A DNA stretch of 64,000 nt, taken from the NCBI GenBank assembly GCA_963530615.1, contig CAUSDX010000005.1, positions 25,342 to 89,341 on the forward strand, read 5' to 3'. This document shows positions 1 to 9,028 of the stretch, piece by piece. The DNA is from JABCPE02 sp963530615 (lineage in GTDB: Bacteria > Bacteroidota > Bacteroidia > Flavobacteriales > Weeksellaceae). Position 1 is the first letter of the stretch; each line of letters opens with the position of its first letter. A model generated the notes under the pieces. The model was not told where the DNA came from. It did not search any database and was given only the letters and a program-made list of their open reading frames with translations. Both the position numbers and the translations under genes were made by a program.

Positions 1-507
1 TTCGGTAAATATTCCAGCAAGGTATCCTCCATACACTCCAAACACGATACTGATAGCGATAAGCAAAGGATTGAAGATGACACAGGCTAAAATTTTAGGT
101 AAAATTAAAAAATTAGGAGAATTAATTCCCATAATATCAAGAGCATCTATTTGCTCAGTTACCCTCATTGTGCCAATAGAAGAGGCGATATAAGAACCTA
201 CTTTCCCTGCTAAAATAACACTAATAATTGTTGGGGCAAATTCTAAAATAAGCACGACTTTGGTGGCGTGTCCTATGTAGGTCAGAGGGATAGGAATAGA
301 TGCAGTTTTAAAATTATTATACATCTGTATCGCTACTACGGCACCCACAAATAGGGAGGTAAACAGCACTAATCCAAATGAATTAACACCTAAATCATAA
401 ATTTCTCTCATAAAAAGTTTAAAGAAAACTTTGGTTTTTTGTGGTTTTCTTAATACTTTTCCCAAAAGGAGAATATATGCCCCAAATATGCTGAAAACTT
501 TTAACAT
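1..507 (-). CDS. MlaE/Ttg2B-type ABC transporter permease (3' end outside window)
   Basis: The minus strand reads open from an ATG at 507 to the window edge (169 codons, C-terminus missing). The translation runs from MLKVFSIFGAYILLLGK through hydrophobic segments with the features of MlaE-family permeases: a conserved VVAIQMYNN-like stretch, GHATKVVLILEFAPTIISVI, and GKVGSYIASSIGTMRVTEQ followed by a DALDIMGI segment. Family members form the membrane part of ABC systems that move phospholipids between the inner and outer membranes with an MCE-domain partner and an ATPase, which should lie beyond the left edge. A -7 element (TATTTTTG on the minus strand, 519-512) sits only about five bases before the ATG, so the mRNA may be almost leaderless, or the start may be slightly further in. 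Family assignment is firm. The substrate is inferred from the family. Confidence 0.85.
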   Translation of the reverse strand, partial: MLKVFSIFGAYILLLGKVLRKPQKTKVFFKLFMREIYDLGVNSFGLVLFTSLFVGAVVAIQMYNNFKTASIPIPLTYIGHATKVVLILEFAPTIISVILAGKVGSYIASSIGTMRVTEQIDALDIMGINSPNFLILPKILACVIFNPLLIAISIVFGVYGGYLAGIFTE

Positions 508-549
508 AATGCAAAAATAATCTTTTTTAGGATAATAAATGGTTTTATA

Positions 550-581
550 TTGATTAAAGATGATAAAAATATTTATTTTTG
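550..581 (+). promoter_or_regulatory. Bacteroidota-type promoter of the sensor kinase gene
   Basis: TTG at 550-552 and TATTTTTG at 574-581, 21 bases apart, match the -33/-7 consensus of this phylum. The -7 box lies inside the longest open frame, which opens at the TTG at 550. The protein therefore more likely starts at the ATG at 601. Confidence 0.7.
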
Positions 582-600
582 TAGGGATTATTTTTTGGAA

Positions 601-1995
601 ATGAAATTCTTTAAGGGAGCGAATTTTAGGAGTAGAATTTTTTTTGCGATAGTCATGGTAAATTTATTATTTATAATGGCTATGGTAGCTTTTGATTTAT
701 ATAAGGATATAGCATGGTTACAATCTGTCAAAAAACAAAATTTAATTAGGATAGAAACTAAAATTCAGCAGATTTTTGATAAAACGGAGAGGCAAAACGG
801 AGAAGAAAAATGGGGGAAATTTCAAGAAGAATTAGGTAAATTAGTATGGGCAGACAATATTAAAATTGCATTTTATGATTTGAAAGGGAATTTGATTTTC
901 GGACAAAAAAACGAAATATTGTCGGTAAATGATTTAGAAAAATTGAAGACAAAATATCGTTTTTTTATCGAAAAGAATAGTAATGAAGAGATTTCTTATC
1001 ATTTGTTTGATTTTATCTACGAAGGGAAAAAGCCTGTAGGAATTGTTGATATTTCTGAAAAATCTGATAAAACATCTTTTCAAATGAACATGATGGTTAT
1101 GATGAAGCAGTATTTTTTTGCAATGATGATTATGTTTGTGTTGAGTGGTTATGTAGCTTGGTTTATTTCTCAAGCATTAATGAAAAGGGTGGGGATTTTA
1201 GCGAGACAGCTTCCTAAAACTAATATTGAATATTTGGATACGCCTATTGATTATAAAGGTAATGATGAAATTACCCCTTTGATAGAGTCTTATAATAATA
1301 TGCTCCGAAAGTTAAAACATCAGATGGAGCAATTAGCACAAATAGAGCGAGAAGAATCTTGGAGAGAGATGGCGAAACAAATCGTTCATGAGATTAATAA
1401 TCCATTGACTCCGTTGAAGTTATCTATTCAAAATTTTCAGAGAAAGTATAATCCAAAAGATGAGGATAATATTGAAAAAATAAATAAGTTGGTGGATAGT
1501 GTAATTCATCAGATAGATGTGATTCATGCTATAACGAGGTCTTTTTCAGAATATTCCAAAGCACCTGTGGAAAATGATACAATAAACATCATTAAGACCT
1601 TAAAGCATTCTCTAGATCTTTTCCCTGAAGAGATAATAGAGTTTTATACTGATGAGCAAGAACTATTTTATAGAATTGATGAAACTCATTTTACAAGGAT
1701 GATTACTAATATTGTTAAAAATGGGATACAATCCATTCCTTATCAGAAGAAGAAAATAGAGGTAAAGCTAATCAATGAGCCACATAAGTTCAGGATAACT
1801 ATTAAGGATAATGGAGAGGGTATTTCTAAAGAAAACCAAGATAAAATTTTTGAAAGAAAATTTACTACAAAATCTACAGGAATGGGTATTGGCTTATCTA
1901 TTGTGAAGAAAATAGTGGAGGATTATAATGGGAAAATTTGGTTCGATACAGAGGAGGGAAAAGGAACGATTTTTTACATAGAGTTTTATAAATAA
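601..1995 (+). CDS. Sensor histidine kinase, NtrY-like
   Basis: A 464-residue membrane histidine kinase. Transmembrane segments lie near residues 13-33 and 172-192 and flank an extracytoplasmic sensor region of about 135 residues. A HAMP-like linker follows, then the phosphoacceptor box with His263 (VHEINNPLTPLK), the N-box (NIVKNGIQSI), DNGEGI and GMGIGLSIV of the ATP-binding domain. The proline-rich H-box resembles NtrY-type kinases. No response regulator gene is adjacent. The start at 601 is chosen because the promoter -7 box overlaps the earlier TTG at 550. The gene is followed after 15 bases by a coiled-coil protein gene and then radA, so the three are probably cotranscribed. The signal sensed is unknown. 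Confidence 0.88.
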   Translation: MKFFKGANFRSRIFFAIVMVNLLFIMAMVAFDLYKDIAWLQSVKKQNLIRIETKIQQIFDKTERQNGEEKWGKFQEELGKLVWADNIKIAFYDLKGNLIFGQKNEILSVNDLEKLKTKYRFFIEKNSNEEISYHLFDFIYEGKKPVGIVDISEKSDKTSFQMNMMVMMKQYFFAMMIMFVLSGYVAWFISQALMKRVGILARQLPKTNIEYLDTPIDYKGNDEITPLIESYNNMLRKLKHQMEQLAQIEREESWREMAKQIVHEINNPLTPLKLSIQNFQRKYNPKDEDNIEKINKLVDSVIHQIDVIHAITRSFSEYSKAPVENDTINIIKTLKHSLDLFPEEIIEFYTDEQELFYRIDETHFTRMITNIVKNGIQSIPYQKKKIEVKLINEPHKFRITIKDNGEGISKENQDKIFERKFTTKSTGMGIGLSIVKKIVEDYNGKIWFDTEEGKGTIFYIEFYK

Positions 1996-2010
1996 CATGA
2001 TTAAAACAAG

Positions 2011-2925
2011 ATGAAAACAAAAATTATTATTGTGCTTTCGGTTTTGGTGATAGGATTATCAGGAATTTTGCTTTATGAAAGTCTTAATACTGAAATGTCT
2101 GAGATAGAAATAAGACAGCAGTTTTCTCATCTGAAAGATGAATATAAGCAGATAGAGAAAGATTTAGATATGGCAATTAATGATTTAGAGATTAATAATC
2201 AGGAAATTATTGCTCAGAAAGAAAAAATAGGGAGGTTGATTCGTAAGAATAATATTACGGAAGAAGAACTGAATCAAGCGAAAAAAATGATGAAAAATCT
2301 CTCGGAAGTTGTGTTAAAATCTTATAAAAGTAAGGTGAGAAATTTGGAAGAAAAGGAGGGAGGATTAGTTAAAGAGAGAGAAAGTCTTGCTCAACAAATT
2401 CTGAAGATACAGAAAAAAGTAGAGGAAATAAATGATAGATATAATAAAGAAAAAAGAAGCTCCAAGATGAAAGAACATATTATCCGAGAGAAAGAGGGGC
2501 AAATAAATTATGCATCAAGACTGATTTTATCTAATTTTATCTTGAATGGTTTTAAGGTAAGAAATAGTGGTAAAGAAATTCAGACCGATAAAGCATCAAG
2601 GATTGATAGAATAAAAGTAAGTTTTGATATCGTACCAAATAAACTGGTAGAGTCTGGAATAAAGAAGATTTATACTATCATTAAAAAGCCTTCTGGAGAT
2701 ATTGTTACTTTTGTGAATCAAGATACAGGAGAATTTATTTTTGAGAATAAAAGAATGAAATATTCCGATGAACTAAAGTTCTTCTACACTTCTGGAGAGG
2801 AAAAAACATTAGAATTTACTTGGGATAATGAAGATTTTGAAAGAGGAGATTATGTCATGGAAGTTTATGAAAAAACAAAAAATGAGATAGTATTAATAGG
2901 CAAAGCAATAAAATCTTTGAGATAA
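2011..2925 (+). CDS. Membrane-anchored coiled-coil protein, unknown function
   Basis: A 304-residue protein. Residues 4-22 form a hydrophobic helix that is a signal anchor or uncleaved signal peptide. About residues 30-165 are rich in Glu, Lys, Gln and Leu and are strongly predicted to form a coiled coil. The C-terminal ~130 residues look globular and beta-rich. I do not recognise a named family with certainty. It starts 15 bases after the histidine kinase stop, and its stop codon abuts the radA ATG, which indicates one transcription unit. A periplasmic or envelope-facing role is inferred from the topology only. Confidence 0.75.
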   Translation: MKTKIIIVLSVLVIGLSGILLYESLNTEMSEIEIRQQFSHLKDEYKQIEKDLDMAINDLEINNQEIIAQKEKIGRLIRKNNITEEELNQAKKMMKNLSEVVLKSYKSKVRNLEEKEGGLVKERESLAQQILKIQKKVEEINDRYNKEKRSSKMKEHIIREKEGQINYASRLILSNFILNGFKVRNSGKEIQTDKASRIDRIKVSFDIVPNKLVESGIKKIYTIIKKPSGDIVTFVNQDTGEFIFENKRMKYSDELKFFYTSGEEKTLEFTWDNEDFERGDYVMEVYEKTKNEIVLIGKAIKSLR

Positions 2926-4281
2926 ATGGCAAAGGTAAAAACGGCATATTTCTGCCAAAATTGTGGTTCGCAGTATTCTCAATGGTTAGGACAATGTAAA
3001 AATTGTGGAAATTGGAATACTTTGGTAGAAGAAATAGTAGAGAAACAGTCTAAATCCCACACTTACCAAATTATAGGTGAAGGAAAGCAAAAGGTGACTA
3101 CCATAGTAGATGTAGAAGTAAATGCTGAGCAGCGTATTAAAACCCCCAGTGAAGAATTGAATAGAGTCTTGGGTGGAGGTATTGTTTTAGGGTCAGTAAC
3201 ACTAATTAGCGGTGAACCAGGTATCGGGAAGTCTACCTTGCTTCTTCAGTTAGCCTTAAAAATGAAAAAAAAGATTCTCTATGTATCGGGAGAGGAAAGT
3301 GCTTCGCAGATTAAAATGAGAGCAGATAGGCTTACAGAAATTCAAAATCCTAATTGCTTCCTTTATACGGAAACATCAGTGGAGAAAATCTTGAATGAAG
3401 CCAAAAAGTTACAGCCTGATTTTATGATTGTTGATAGTGTTCAGACGCTTCATTCTCAGATTATTGAGAGTTCACCAGGTACTATTTCTCAGATTAGAGA
3501 ATGTTCATCAGAGATTATAAAATTTGCTAAAGAAAATAATATTCCGATATTTTTGGTAGGGCATATTACCAAAGATGGACAAATCGCAGGGCCCAAAGTT
3601 TTAGAGCATATGGTAGATGTGGTGTTAAATTTTGATGGTGATAGGAATCACTTATTCAGGCTTTTAAGAGCGAATAAAAATAGATTTGGCTCTACTGCAG
3701 AAATTGGAATTTACGAAATGATTTCGGCAGGGTTGAAAGAAATAAAAAATCCATCAGAAATATTGATTACTAAGAAGATGGAGGATTTGTCAGGAAATGC
3801 TGTAGCAGTAACTTTGGAGGGAAATAGGGCGATGCTTTTGGAAATTCAAGCTCTGGTCAGTACTGCCGTTTATGGGACGCCACAAAGAAGCTCTACAGGA
3901 TTTGATAGTAAAAGACTGAATATGCTTTTGGCTGTTTTGGAGAAAAGAGCGGGTTTTATGTTGGGGGCGAAAGATGTTTTTCTCAATATTACTGGCGGAA
4001 TGAAAACGGGTGATACAGCATTAGATTTAGCCGTAATAGCAGCTATTTTATCTTCTAATGAAGATTGGGCGATTCCAGATAATGTATGTTTTGCTGGAGA
4101 AATTGGTCTAAGTGGAGAAATTCGTCCCGTTCCTCAGGTAGAAAAAAGAATTTTGGAAGCAGAAAAATTGGGCTATCATAAAATTTTTATTTCGAAACAA
4201 AATAAAATTCCAAAGAAAAATTTTGGTATTCAGATTATAGAAGTGAGTAAAATAGAGGATTTTCATGAAAAAGTTTTCTGA
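2926..4281 (+). CDS. radA: DNA repair protein RadA (Sms)
   Basis: A 451-residue RadA. The N-terminal C4 zinc finger uses Cys10, Cys13, Cys24 and Cys27. The RecA-like ATPase core has Walker A GEPGIGKST (96-104), and the RadA-specific KNRFG motif (ANKNRFG) follows. The C-terminal third is the Lon-protease-like domain, ending in GEIRPVPQVEKR and IDEDF-type residues. RadA is a hexameric DNA-branch-migration helicase that works with RecA in recombination and repair. Length matches the family. It begins directly at the stop of the coiled-coil gene, so translation may be coupled. Confidence 0.97.
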   Translation: MAKVKTAYFCQNCGSQYSQWLGQCKNCGNWNTLVEEIVEKQSKSHTYQIIGEGKQKVTTIVDVEVNAEQRIKTPSEELNRVLGGGIVLGSVTLISGEPGIGKSTLLLQLALKMKKKILYVSGEESASQIKMRADRLTEIQNPNCFLYTETSVEKILNEAKKLQPDFMIVDSVQTLHSQIIESSPGTISQIRECSSEIIKFAKENNIPIFLVGHITKDGQIAGPKVLEHMVDVVLNFDGDRNHLFRLLRANKNRFGSTAEIGIYEMISAGLKEIKNPSEILITKKMEDLSGNAVAVTLEGNRAMLLEIQALVSTAVYGTPQRSSTGFDSKRLNMLLAVLEKRAGFMLGAKDVFLNITGGMKTGDTALDLAVIAAILSSNEDWAIPDNVCFAGEIGLSGEIRPVPQVEKRILEAEKLGYHKIFISKQNKIPKKNFGIQIIEVSKIEDFHEKVF

Positions 4282-4360
4282 AATATTTGCTAAATATAAA
4301 AAATATAAAAATTGAGGCGGTAATTTACTTGTCTCATTTTTTATATTATATATTTCTTAA

Positions 4361-4450
4361 TGAAAAAGAATCGCATTCCGAGAAATGCGATTCCAAAAAC
4401 ACAAATGATGAAAAAATTATTACTCCTAGTTAACACAATGGCTTTAAGGA
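4361..4450 (-). ncRNA. Candidate ~90-nt small RNA with own promoter and terminator
   Basis: On the minus strand a full promoter (TTG at 4486-4484, 20-base spacer, TAGATTTG at 4463-4456) is followed 60-90 bases later by a hairpin with 10-bp arms (4368-4377 and 4384-4393, loop of six) and a run of five T. The predicted transcript runs from about 4450 to about 4361 and has no convincing open frame. A frame from a GTG runs into the terminator stem. The unit is independent of radA and carB. No known RNA family was recognised. An alternative is a short unannotated peptide gene. Confidence 0.5.
4368..4393 (-). terminator. Rho-independent terminator of the candidate small RNA
   Basis: Perfect 10-bp arms GAATCGCATT and AATGCGATTC around a six-base loop. 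The T-run lies at 4367-4361 when read on the minus strand only, which sets the direction. Confidence 0.65.
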
Positions 4451-4455
4451 TTGCA

Positions 4456-4486
4456 CAAATCTACGAACATAATTTGGTATAACCAA
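4456..4486 (-). promoter_or_regulatory. Promoter of the candidate small RNA
   Basis: On the minus strand TTG (4486-4484), then exactly 20 bases, then TAGATTTG (4463-4456). This is one of the best consensus matches in the window. It drives transcription away from carB and into a region with no protein gene. Confidence 0.6.
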
Positions 4487-4523
4487 ATTGATGATAATAT
4501 ATTTGAGAATACTTGAAAATGAG

Positions 4524-4538
4524 TTTTTTTTTTTTTTT
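4524..4538. repeat. Homopolymer run of 15 T
   Basis: Fifteen consecutive T on the plus strand in an AT-rich non-coding stretch, about 40-50 bases upstream of the minus-strand small-RNA promoter. Long homopolymers change length easily. On the minus strand this is an A-tract that could bend DNA or act as an upstream promoter element. Confidence 0.9.
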
Positions 4539-4674
4539 GATTTATTGAGTTGTTTTTAATAATATTGTGTATTTATTGAATATTCTTTAATTTATTTAAT
4601 ATTTTATTGTGTAAAAAATAAATTAAAATAAGTGAAAAAATAATTAAACATAGGTTTGGTTTTTTCATAAAAAA

Positions 4675-4708
4675 TAAAAACTATCTCAAAATGAGATAGT
4701 TTTTATTT
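4675..4708 (-). terminator. Terminator after carB
   Basis: AAAAACTATCTC and GAGATAGTTTTT arms around a short AAAAT loop lie immediately after the carB stop, with T-rich flanks on both sides. It can work in both directions, but radA lies more than 390 bases away. Confidence 0.8.
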
Positions 4709-7700
4709 TTACATACATTGAATTTTAAAAGTGAGAGATTCTAACACTTTCAAAATAGCTTCTACTGTATCCATAGAAGTAAGGCATGGGACGCCGTTTT
4801 CTACAGACATTCGGCGGATTTGGAAGCCATCTCTTTCGGCTTGTTTACCCTTGGTAGTAGTATTCACCACATATTGTACTTTACCTTTTTGGATGAGGTC
4901 TATAAGATTTTCATTTTCATGGTCTATTTTGTAGCCTATTTTGGTAGGAATTCCATGTTGTTCAAAATATTTAGCAGTGCCTTCGGTTGCCCAAATTCTA
5001 AATCCAATTTCATGAAAGCGTTCTGCTAGAGATACAGCTTCGTCTTTATGTTTATCGGCTACAGTGAAAAGAATGGAACCATGAGTTGGAACTTTCATAC
5101 CAGCAGCAATAAGCCCTTTGTAGAGAGCTTTTTCTAAAGTATTGTCTTTCCCCATGACCTCTCCTGTGGATTTCATTTCAGGTCCAAGAGAAATATCTAC
5201 TTTGGTTAATTTGGAGAAGGAAAAAACAGGAACTTTTACAAAGACACCTTCTTTATTAGGAACTAGCCCATTTTGATAGCCTAAATCTTTTAATTTTTTT
5301 CCTAAAATTACTTTAGTAGCTAATTGAGCCATAGGAATTTCGGTGATTTTAGAGAGGAACGGAACAGTGCGAGAAGAACGCGGATTAACCTCTATGACAA
5401 AAACTTCTCCTTCTGAAGAAAGAACATACTGAATATTCATTAGCCCAATGATGTTTAGTTCCTTGGCTAACTTTTGGGTGTAATTTACCAAAGTTTCTAC
5501 TTGGTTTTGAGTAAGATTTTGTGGAGGATATACCGCGATAGAATCTCCAGAATGTATTCCAGCTCGTTCTATATGTTCCATAATACCAGGTATAATTACA
5601 GTTTCTCCATCACAAATAGCATCAATTTCTACTTCTTTTCCTGTGATATATCGGTCAATAAGCACGGGATGTTCAGGACTTGCTTCTACTGCATTTTCCA
5701 TATAATGAGAGAGTTCGGTTTCATTATAAACTATCTCCATGGCACGACCACCTAAGACATAAGAAGGACGAACCAATACTGGGAAACCAATTTCTTGAGC
5801 AATTTTTATTGCTTCGTTTTTGGAGGTAGATGTTTTTCCTTTGGGCTGTGGAATGTCTAAGATTTGTAATGTTTTTTCAAATTTATCACGATTTTCGGAG
5901 CGGTCTAAATCCTCCAGTGAAGTCCCAAGAATTTTTACTCCATAAGGAACTAACTTTTCTGCTAAATTGATGGCTGTTTGTCCGCCAAATTGAACTATTA
6001 CACCTTTGGGTTTTTCAAGCTCAATGATATTCATTACATCCTCTTCCGTAAGTGGTTCAAAGTATAGTTTATCAGAAATAGAGAAATCCGTAGAAACGGT
6101 CTCAGGATTATTATTGATAATAATTGCTTCATATCCCATATCCTTAATTGCCCAAACGGAATGCACCGTAGCATAATCAAATTCTACTCCTTGACCGATT
6201 CTAATAGGTCCAGAGCCTAAAACGATGATTTTTTCTTTATTGGTTACAATACTTTCATTTTCTTCCTCGTAAGAGCTATAGAAATAAGGAGTTTCACTCT
6301 CAAATTCGGCAGCACAAGTATCTACCATTTTATAAACGGGCATGATGTTATTTTCCTTTCGGTATAGGAATACTTCCTTGGCTGTTTTACCCCAAAAATG
6401 AGCTATATTCACATCAGAAAACCCATATTTTTTAGCTTCTTTGATGAGGTTAATTTTTTCTAAATTGGTAAGATTTGGTAATTGTGTTAAATTTTGTTCA
6501 AAATCAATGATTTTCTTTAGTTTCCACATGAAAAATTTATCTATTTTGCTCCATTCTGAGATTTTTTCCCAATCAAAACCTCTTCTCAAAGCCTCTCCGA
6601 TGATAAAAATTCTTTCATCATCACAAACTTTAATTTTTTGTTCAATGATTTCTTCGGTCAGTACTTCTGCTAGTTTGGTTTTTAATCCTAAATGTTGAAT
6701 TCCCAATTCGAGAGAACGAATAGCCTTTTGAAAAGATTCCTCAAATGTTCGTCCTATAGCCATAATCTCTCCAGTTGCTTTCATTTGGGTGGAAAGTCGG
6801 CGGTCAGCAGTTTCAAATTTATCAAAAGGAAATCTTGGAAATTTAGTTACAATATAATCAATTGAGGGTTCAAAACAAGCGTAAGTATTATTCGTTACAG
6901 GATTTATAATTTCATCTAAAGTAAGCCCTACTGCGATTTTTGCTGCGATTTTTGCGATGGGGTATCCCGTGGCTTTACTAGCTAGTGCCGATGAGCGAGA
7001 AACTCTAGGATTTACCTCAATAACATAATAATTAAAAGAATGAGGGTCAAGAGCTAATTGTACATTACAGCCCCCTTCTATTCCTAAAGCTCTGATGATT
7101 TTTAGAGAAGCGTTTCTGAGCATTTGGTTTTCTCGGTCAGTCATGGTTTGAGCTGGTGCAACGACGATAGAGTCTCCTGTGTGAATACCAACAGGGTCTA
7201 TGTTTTCCATGTTACAAACCACAATAGCATTATCATTAGAGTCGCGAATAACTTCGTATTCTATTTCTTTATATCCAGCAATTGATTTTTCTATAAGACA
7301 TTGATTTACAGGGCTGTGTTTTAATCCTAACTCTGTAATTTCTTTCAATTCTTTTTCATTAGAAGCGATGCCACCGCCCGTCCCTCCGAGAGTGAATGCA
7401 GGTCTGATAATCACAGGGTATCCGATATTATTTGCAAAATCAATAGCACCTTGTAGAGTGTTAACAATTTCTGATTCGGGGACAGGTTCATTTAATTCTC
7501 TCATCAATTCACGAAAGAGATCTCGGTCTTCTGCTCTATTAATAGCTGAGAGTTTTGTTCCTAAAATCTCTACTTTACATTCAGTTAAAATTCCCGATTT
7601 TTGTAGTTCTACCGCCATATTTAGTCCCGTTTGTCCTCCTAAAGTGGGTAATAATGCATCAGGTCTTTCTCTTCTAATAATATGGCTTACAAATTCTAAA

Positions 7701-7906
7701 GAAATAGGCTCAATATATACCTTATCAGCGATTTCTACATCTGTCATAATAGTGGCTGGGTTGGAGTTGATGAGAATCACTCGGTAGCCCTCCTCTTTTA
7801 GGGAAAGGCATGCTTGAGCTCCTGCATAGTCAAACTCAGCAGCTTGACCAATGATGATAGGGCCAGAGCCGATGACTAAAATTGTTTTTATATCTGTGCG
7901 TTTCAT
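4709..7906 (-). CDS. carB: Carbamoyl-phosphate synthase large subunit
   Basis: A 1065-residue CarB of normal length. It has two homologous halves, each with an ATP-grasp domain: the first opens with LVIGSGPIIIGQAAEFDYAG and the second with VLGSGPIRIGQGVEFDYA. A C-terminal MGS-like allosteric domain follows (near ILFTVADKHKDEAV). It makes carbamoyl phosphate from bicarbonate, ammonia and two ATP for pyrimidines and arginine. Ammonia is normally delivered through a tunnel from CarA. In this operon CarA lacks its glutaminase catalytic residues, so free ammonia is the likely substrate. It is the last gene of the pyr operon, 17 bases after carA. Confidence 0.97.
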   Translation of the reverse strand: MKRTDIKTILVIGSGPIIIGQAAEFDYAGAQACLSLKEEGYRVILINSNPATIMTDVEIADKVYIEPISLEFVSHIIRRERPDALLPTLGGQTGLNMAVELQKSGILTECKVEILGTKLSAINRAEDRDLFRELMRELNEPVPESEIVNTLQGAIDFANNIGYPVIIRPAFTLGGTGGGIASNEKELKEITELGLKHSPVNQCLIEKSIAGYKEIEYEVIRDSNDNAIVVCNMENIDPVGIHTGDSIVVAPAQTMTDRENQMLRNASLKIIRALGIEGGCNVQLALDPHSFNYYVIEVNPRVSRSSALASKATGYPIAKIAAKIAVGLTLDEIINPVTNNTYACFEPSIDYIVTKFPRFPFDKFETADRRLSTQMKATGEIMAIGRTFEESFQKAIRSLELGIQHLGLKTKLAEVLTEEIIEQKIKVCDDERIFIIGEALRRGFDWEKISEWSKIDKFFMWKLKKIIDFEQNLTQLPNLTNLEKINLIKEAKKYGFSDVNIAHFWGKTAKEVFLYRKENNIMPVYKMVDTCAAEFESETPYFYSSYEEENESIVTNKEKIIVLGSGPIRIGQGVEFDYATVHSVWAIKDMGYEAIIINNNPETVSTDFSISDKLYFEPLTEEDVMNIIELEKPKGVIVQFGGQTAINLAEKLVPYGVKILGTSLEDLDRSENRDKFEKTLQILDIPQPKGKTSTSKNEAIKIAQEIGFPVLVRPSYVLGGRAMEIVYNETELSHYMENAVEASPEHPVLIDRYITGKEVEIDAICDGETVIIPGIMEHIERAGIHSGDSIAVYPPQNLTQNQVETLVNYTQKLAKELNIIGLMNIQYVLSSEGEVFVIEVNPRSSRTVPFLSKITEIPMAQLATKVILGKKLKDLGYQNGLVPNKEGVFVKVPVFSFSKLTKVDISLGPEMKSTGEVMGKDNTLEKALYKGLIAAGMKVPTHGSILFTVADKHKDEAVSLAERFHEIGFRIWATEGTAKYFEQHGIPTKIGYKIDHENENLIDLIQKGKVQYVVNTTTKGKQAERDGFQIRRMSVENGVPCLTSMDTVEAILKVLESLTFKIQCM

Positions 7907-7923
7907 TGTTTGAGAGGGATTTT

Positions 7924-8997
7924 TTATTTTTTAAATTTTTCTATCATATCAATAAACTCATCAAAAATATAGCGAGAATCTTCTGCTCCAGGATTGGCTT
8001 CAGGGTTAAACTGGACAGAGAGACAAGCATGTTCTTTATGCCTTATCCCTTGGTTTAGTTTATTATTTAGAGTGATGTAAGTTTCCTCTAAATCGGTATT
8101 TTTCAGGCTTTCTTGTTCTAAACTAAAGTTTTGATTTTGAGAAGTTAAAATTACTTTTTGATTGGCTAAATTTAATACTGGTGTTCCTCCGTGAATACCT
8201 GTTTTTAGGGATTTTATTTTTGCTCCACAAGCCATTCCTAAAATCAAATGCCCTAAATTGATACCGAGAATAGGGACTTTACCGATGAGTTGTCTTACGG
8301 TTTCTTGTGCAAAAGGGAGTTCTTGAGGATTCGCTGGTCCTCCTGATAAGAGTAAACCATCAGGATTCATAAGTAAAATTTCTTCTGCGGAGGTATCGTG
8401 AGGCATTACAGTAATATCACAGTTTCTTAGAGATAATTCACGCAGAATTCCTAGTTTTGTTCCAAAATCTAATATGACAATTTTAGGTCCTCGTCCAGGG
8501 CTTGCATAAGGTGTCTCAGTAGAAACATTGGCAACTTGTTGAAGTGAATGTATTGAATTTCTAAGGTCATTGATAATATCTTCTTCATTAGCATCAATAT
8601 CTACAATTTTTCCTTTTTGTTTCCCCTTTTCACGGAGTATGTGAGTGAGTCTTCTCGTGTCAATGTCTTGAACACCTGATATATTTTTCTTTTTAAAGAA
8701 ATCGTTTAGGGGAATTTGGCTTCTAAAATTAGAAGGAAAATCACAAAGTTCTTTCACGATAAGTCCTTTGATAGAAGGTTTTATGCCTTCGTAATCATCT
8801 CTATTAATTCCGTAATTCCCAATAAGTGGGTAGGTCATACAGATGATTTGACCAAAATATGCAGGGTCAGAAATAATTTCCTGATAACCAGTCATTCCAG
8901 TGTGAAAAATGATTTCTCCTTCGAAATTTTCATTGGCACCGAAACCTTTTCCATAGAAAATATCTCCTGATTCTAATATGAGTTTTTTATTGTTCAT
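7924..8997 (-). CDS. carA: Carbamoyl-phosphate synthase small subunit, glutaminase site degenerate
   Basis: A 357-residue CarA with the usual N-terminal CPSase domain (GYQEIISDPAYFGQI, DIDTRRLTHILREKG) and a complete class I amidotransferase fold. The catalytic residues are changed. The nucleophile motif normally read as GICLGHQ is GINLGHL, with Asn247 for Cys (codon AAT at 8259-8257) and Leu251 for Gln. The catalytic His of the HPEA motif is Asn331 (codon AAC at 8007-8005, FNPEANPG), and only Glu333 remains. The reading frame is intact from end to end. By analogy with ammonia-dependent animal CPS I, which has lost the same Cys, this subunit should not hydrolyse glutamine but may still structure and activate CarB. 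It lies 31 bases after pyrC and 17 before carB. Confidence 0.95.
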   Translation of the reverse strand: MNNKKLILESGDIFYGKGFGANENFEGEIIFHTGMTGYQEIISDPAYFGQIICMTYPLIGNYGINRDDYEGIKPSIKGLIVKELCDFPSNFRSQIPLNDFFKKKNISGVQDIDTRRLTHILREKGKQKGKIVDIDANEEDIINDLRNSIHSLQQVANVSTETPYASPGRGPKIVILDFGTKLGILRELSLRNCDITVMPHDTSAEEILLMNPDGLLLSGGPANPQELPFAQETVRQLIGKVPILGINLGHLILGMACGAKIKSLKTGIHGGTPVLNLANQKVILTSQNQNFSLEQESLKNTDLEETYITLNNKLNQGIRHKEHACLSVQFNPEANPGAEDSRYIFDEFIDMIEKFKK

Positions 8998-9028
8998 TTT
9001 TTTATTATAATTAGTTCAAGTCATTGAT

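Noticed and set aside
4408..4485. 25-codon plus-strand ORF (MMKKLLLLVN...)
   Set aside because: It looks like a short signal peptide, but it lies opposite the candidate small RNA, has no promoter on its own strand, and the strand-specific terminator points the other way.
7924..8997. carA as a pseudogene
   Set aside because: The frame is intact over normal length, fold motifs are kept, and the operon context is complete. Only the glutaminase residues are changed, so functional change fits better than decay.
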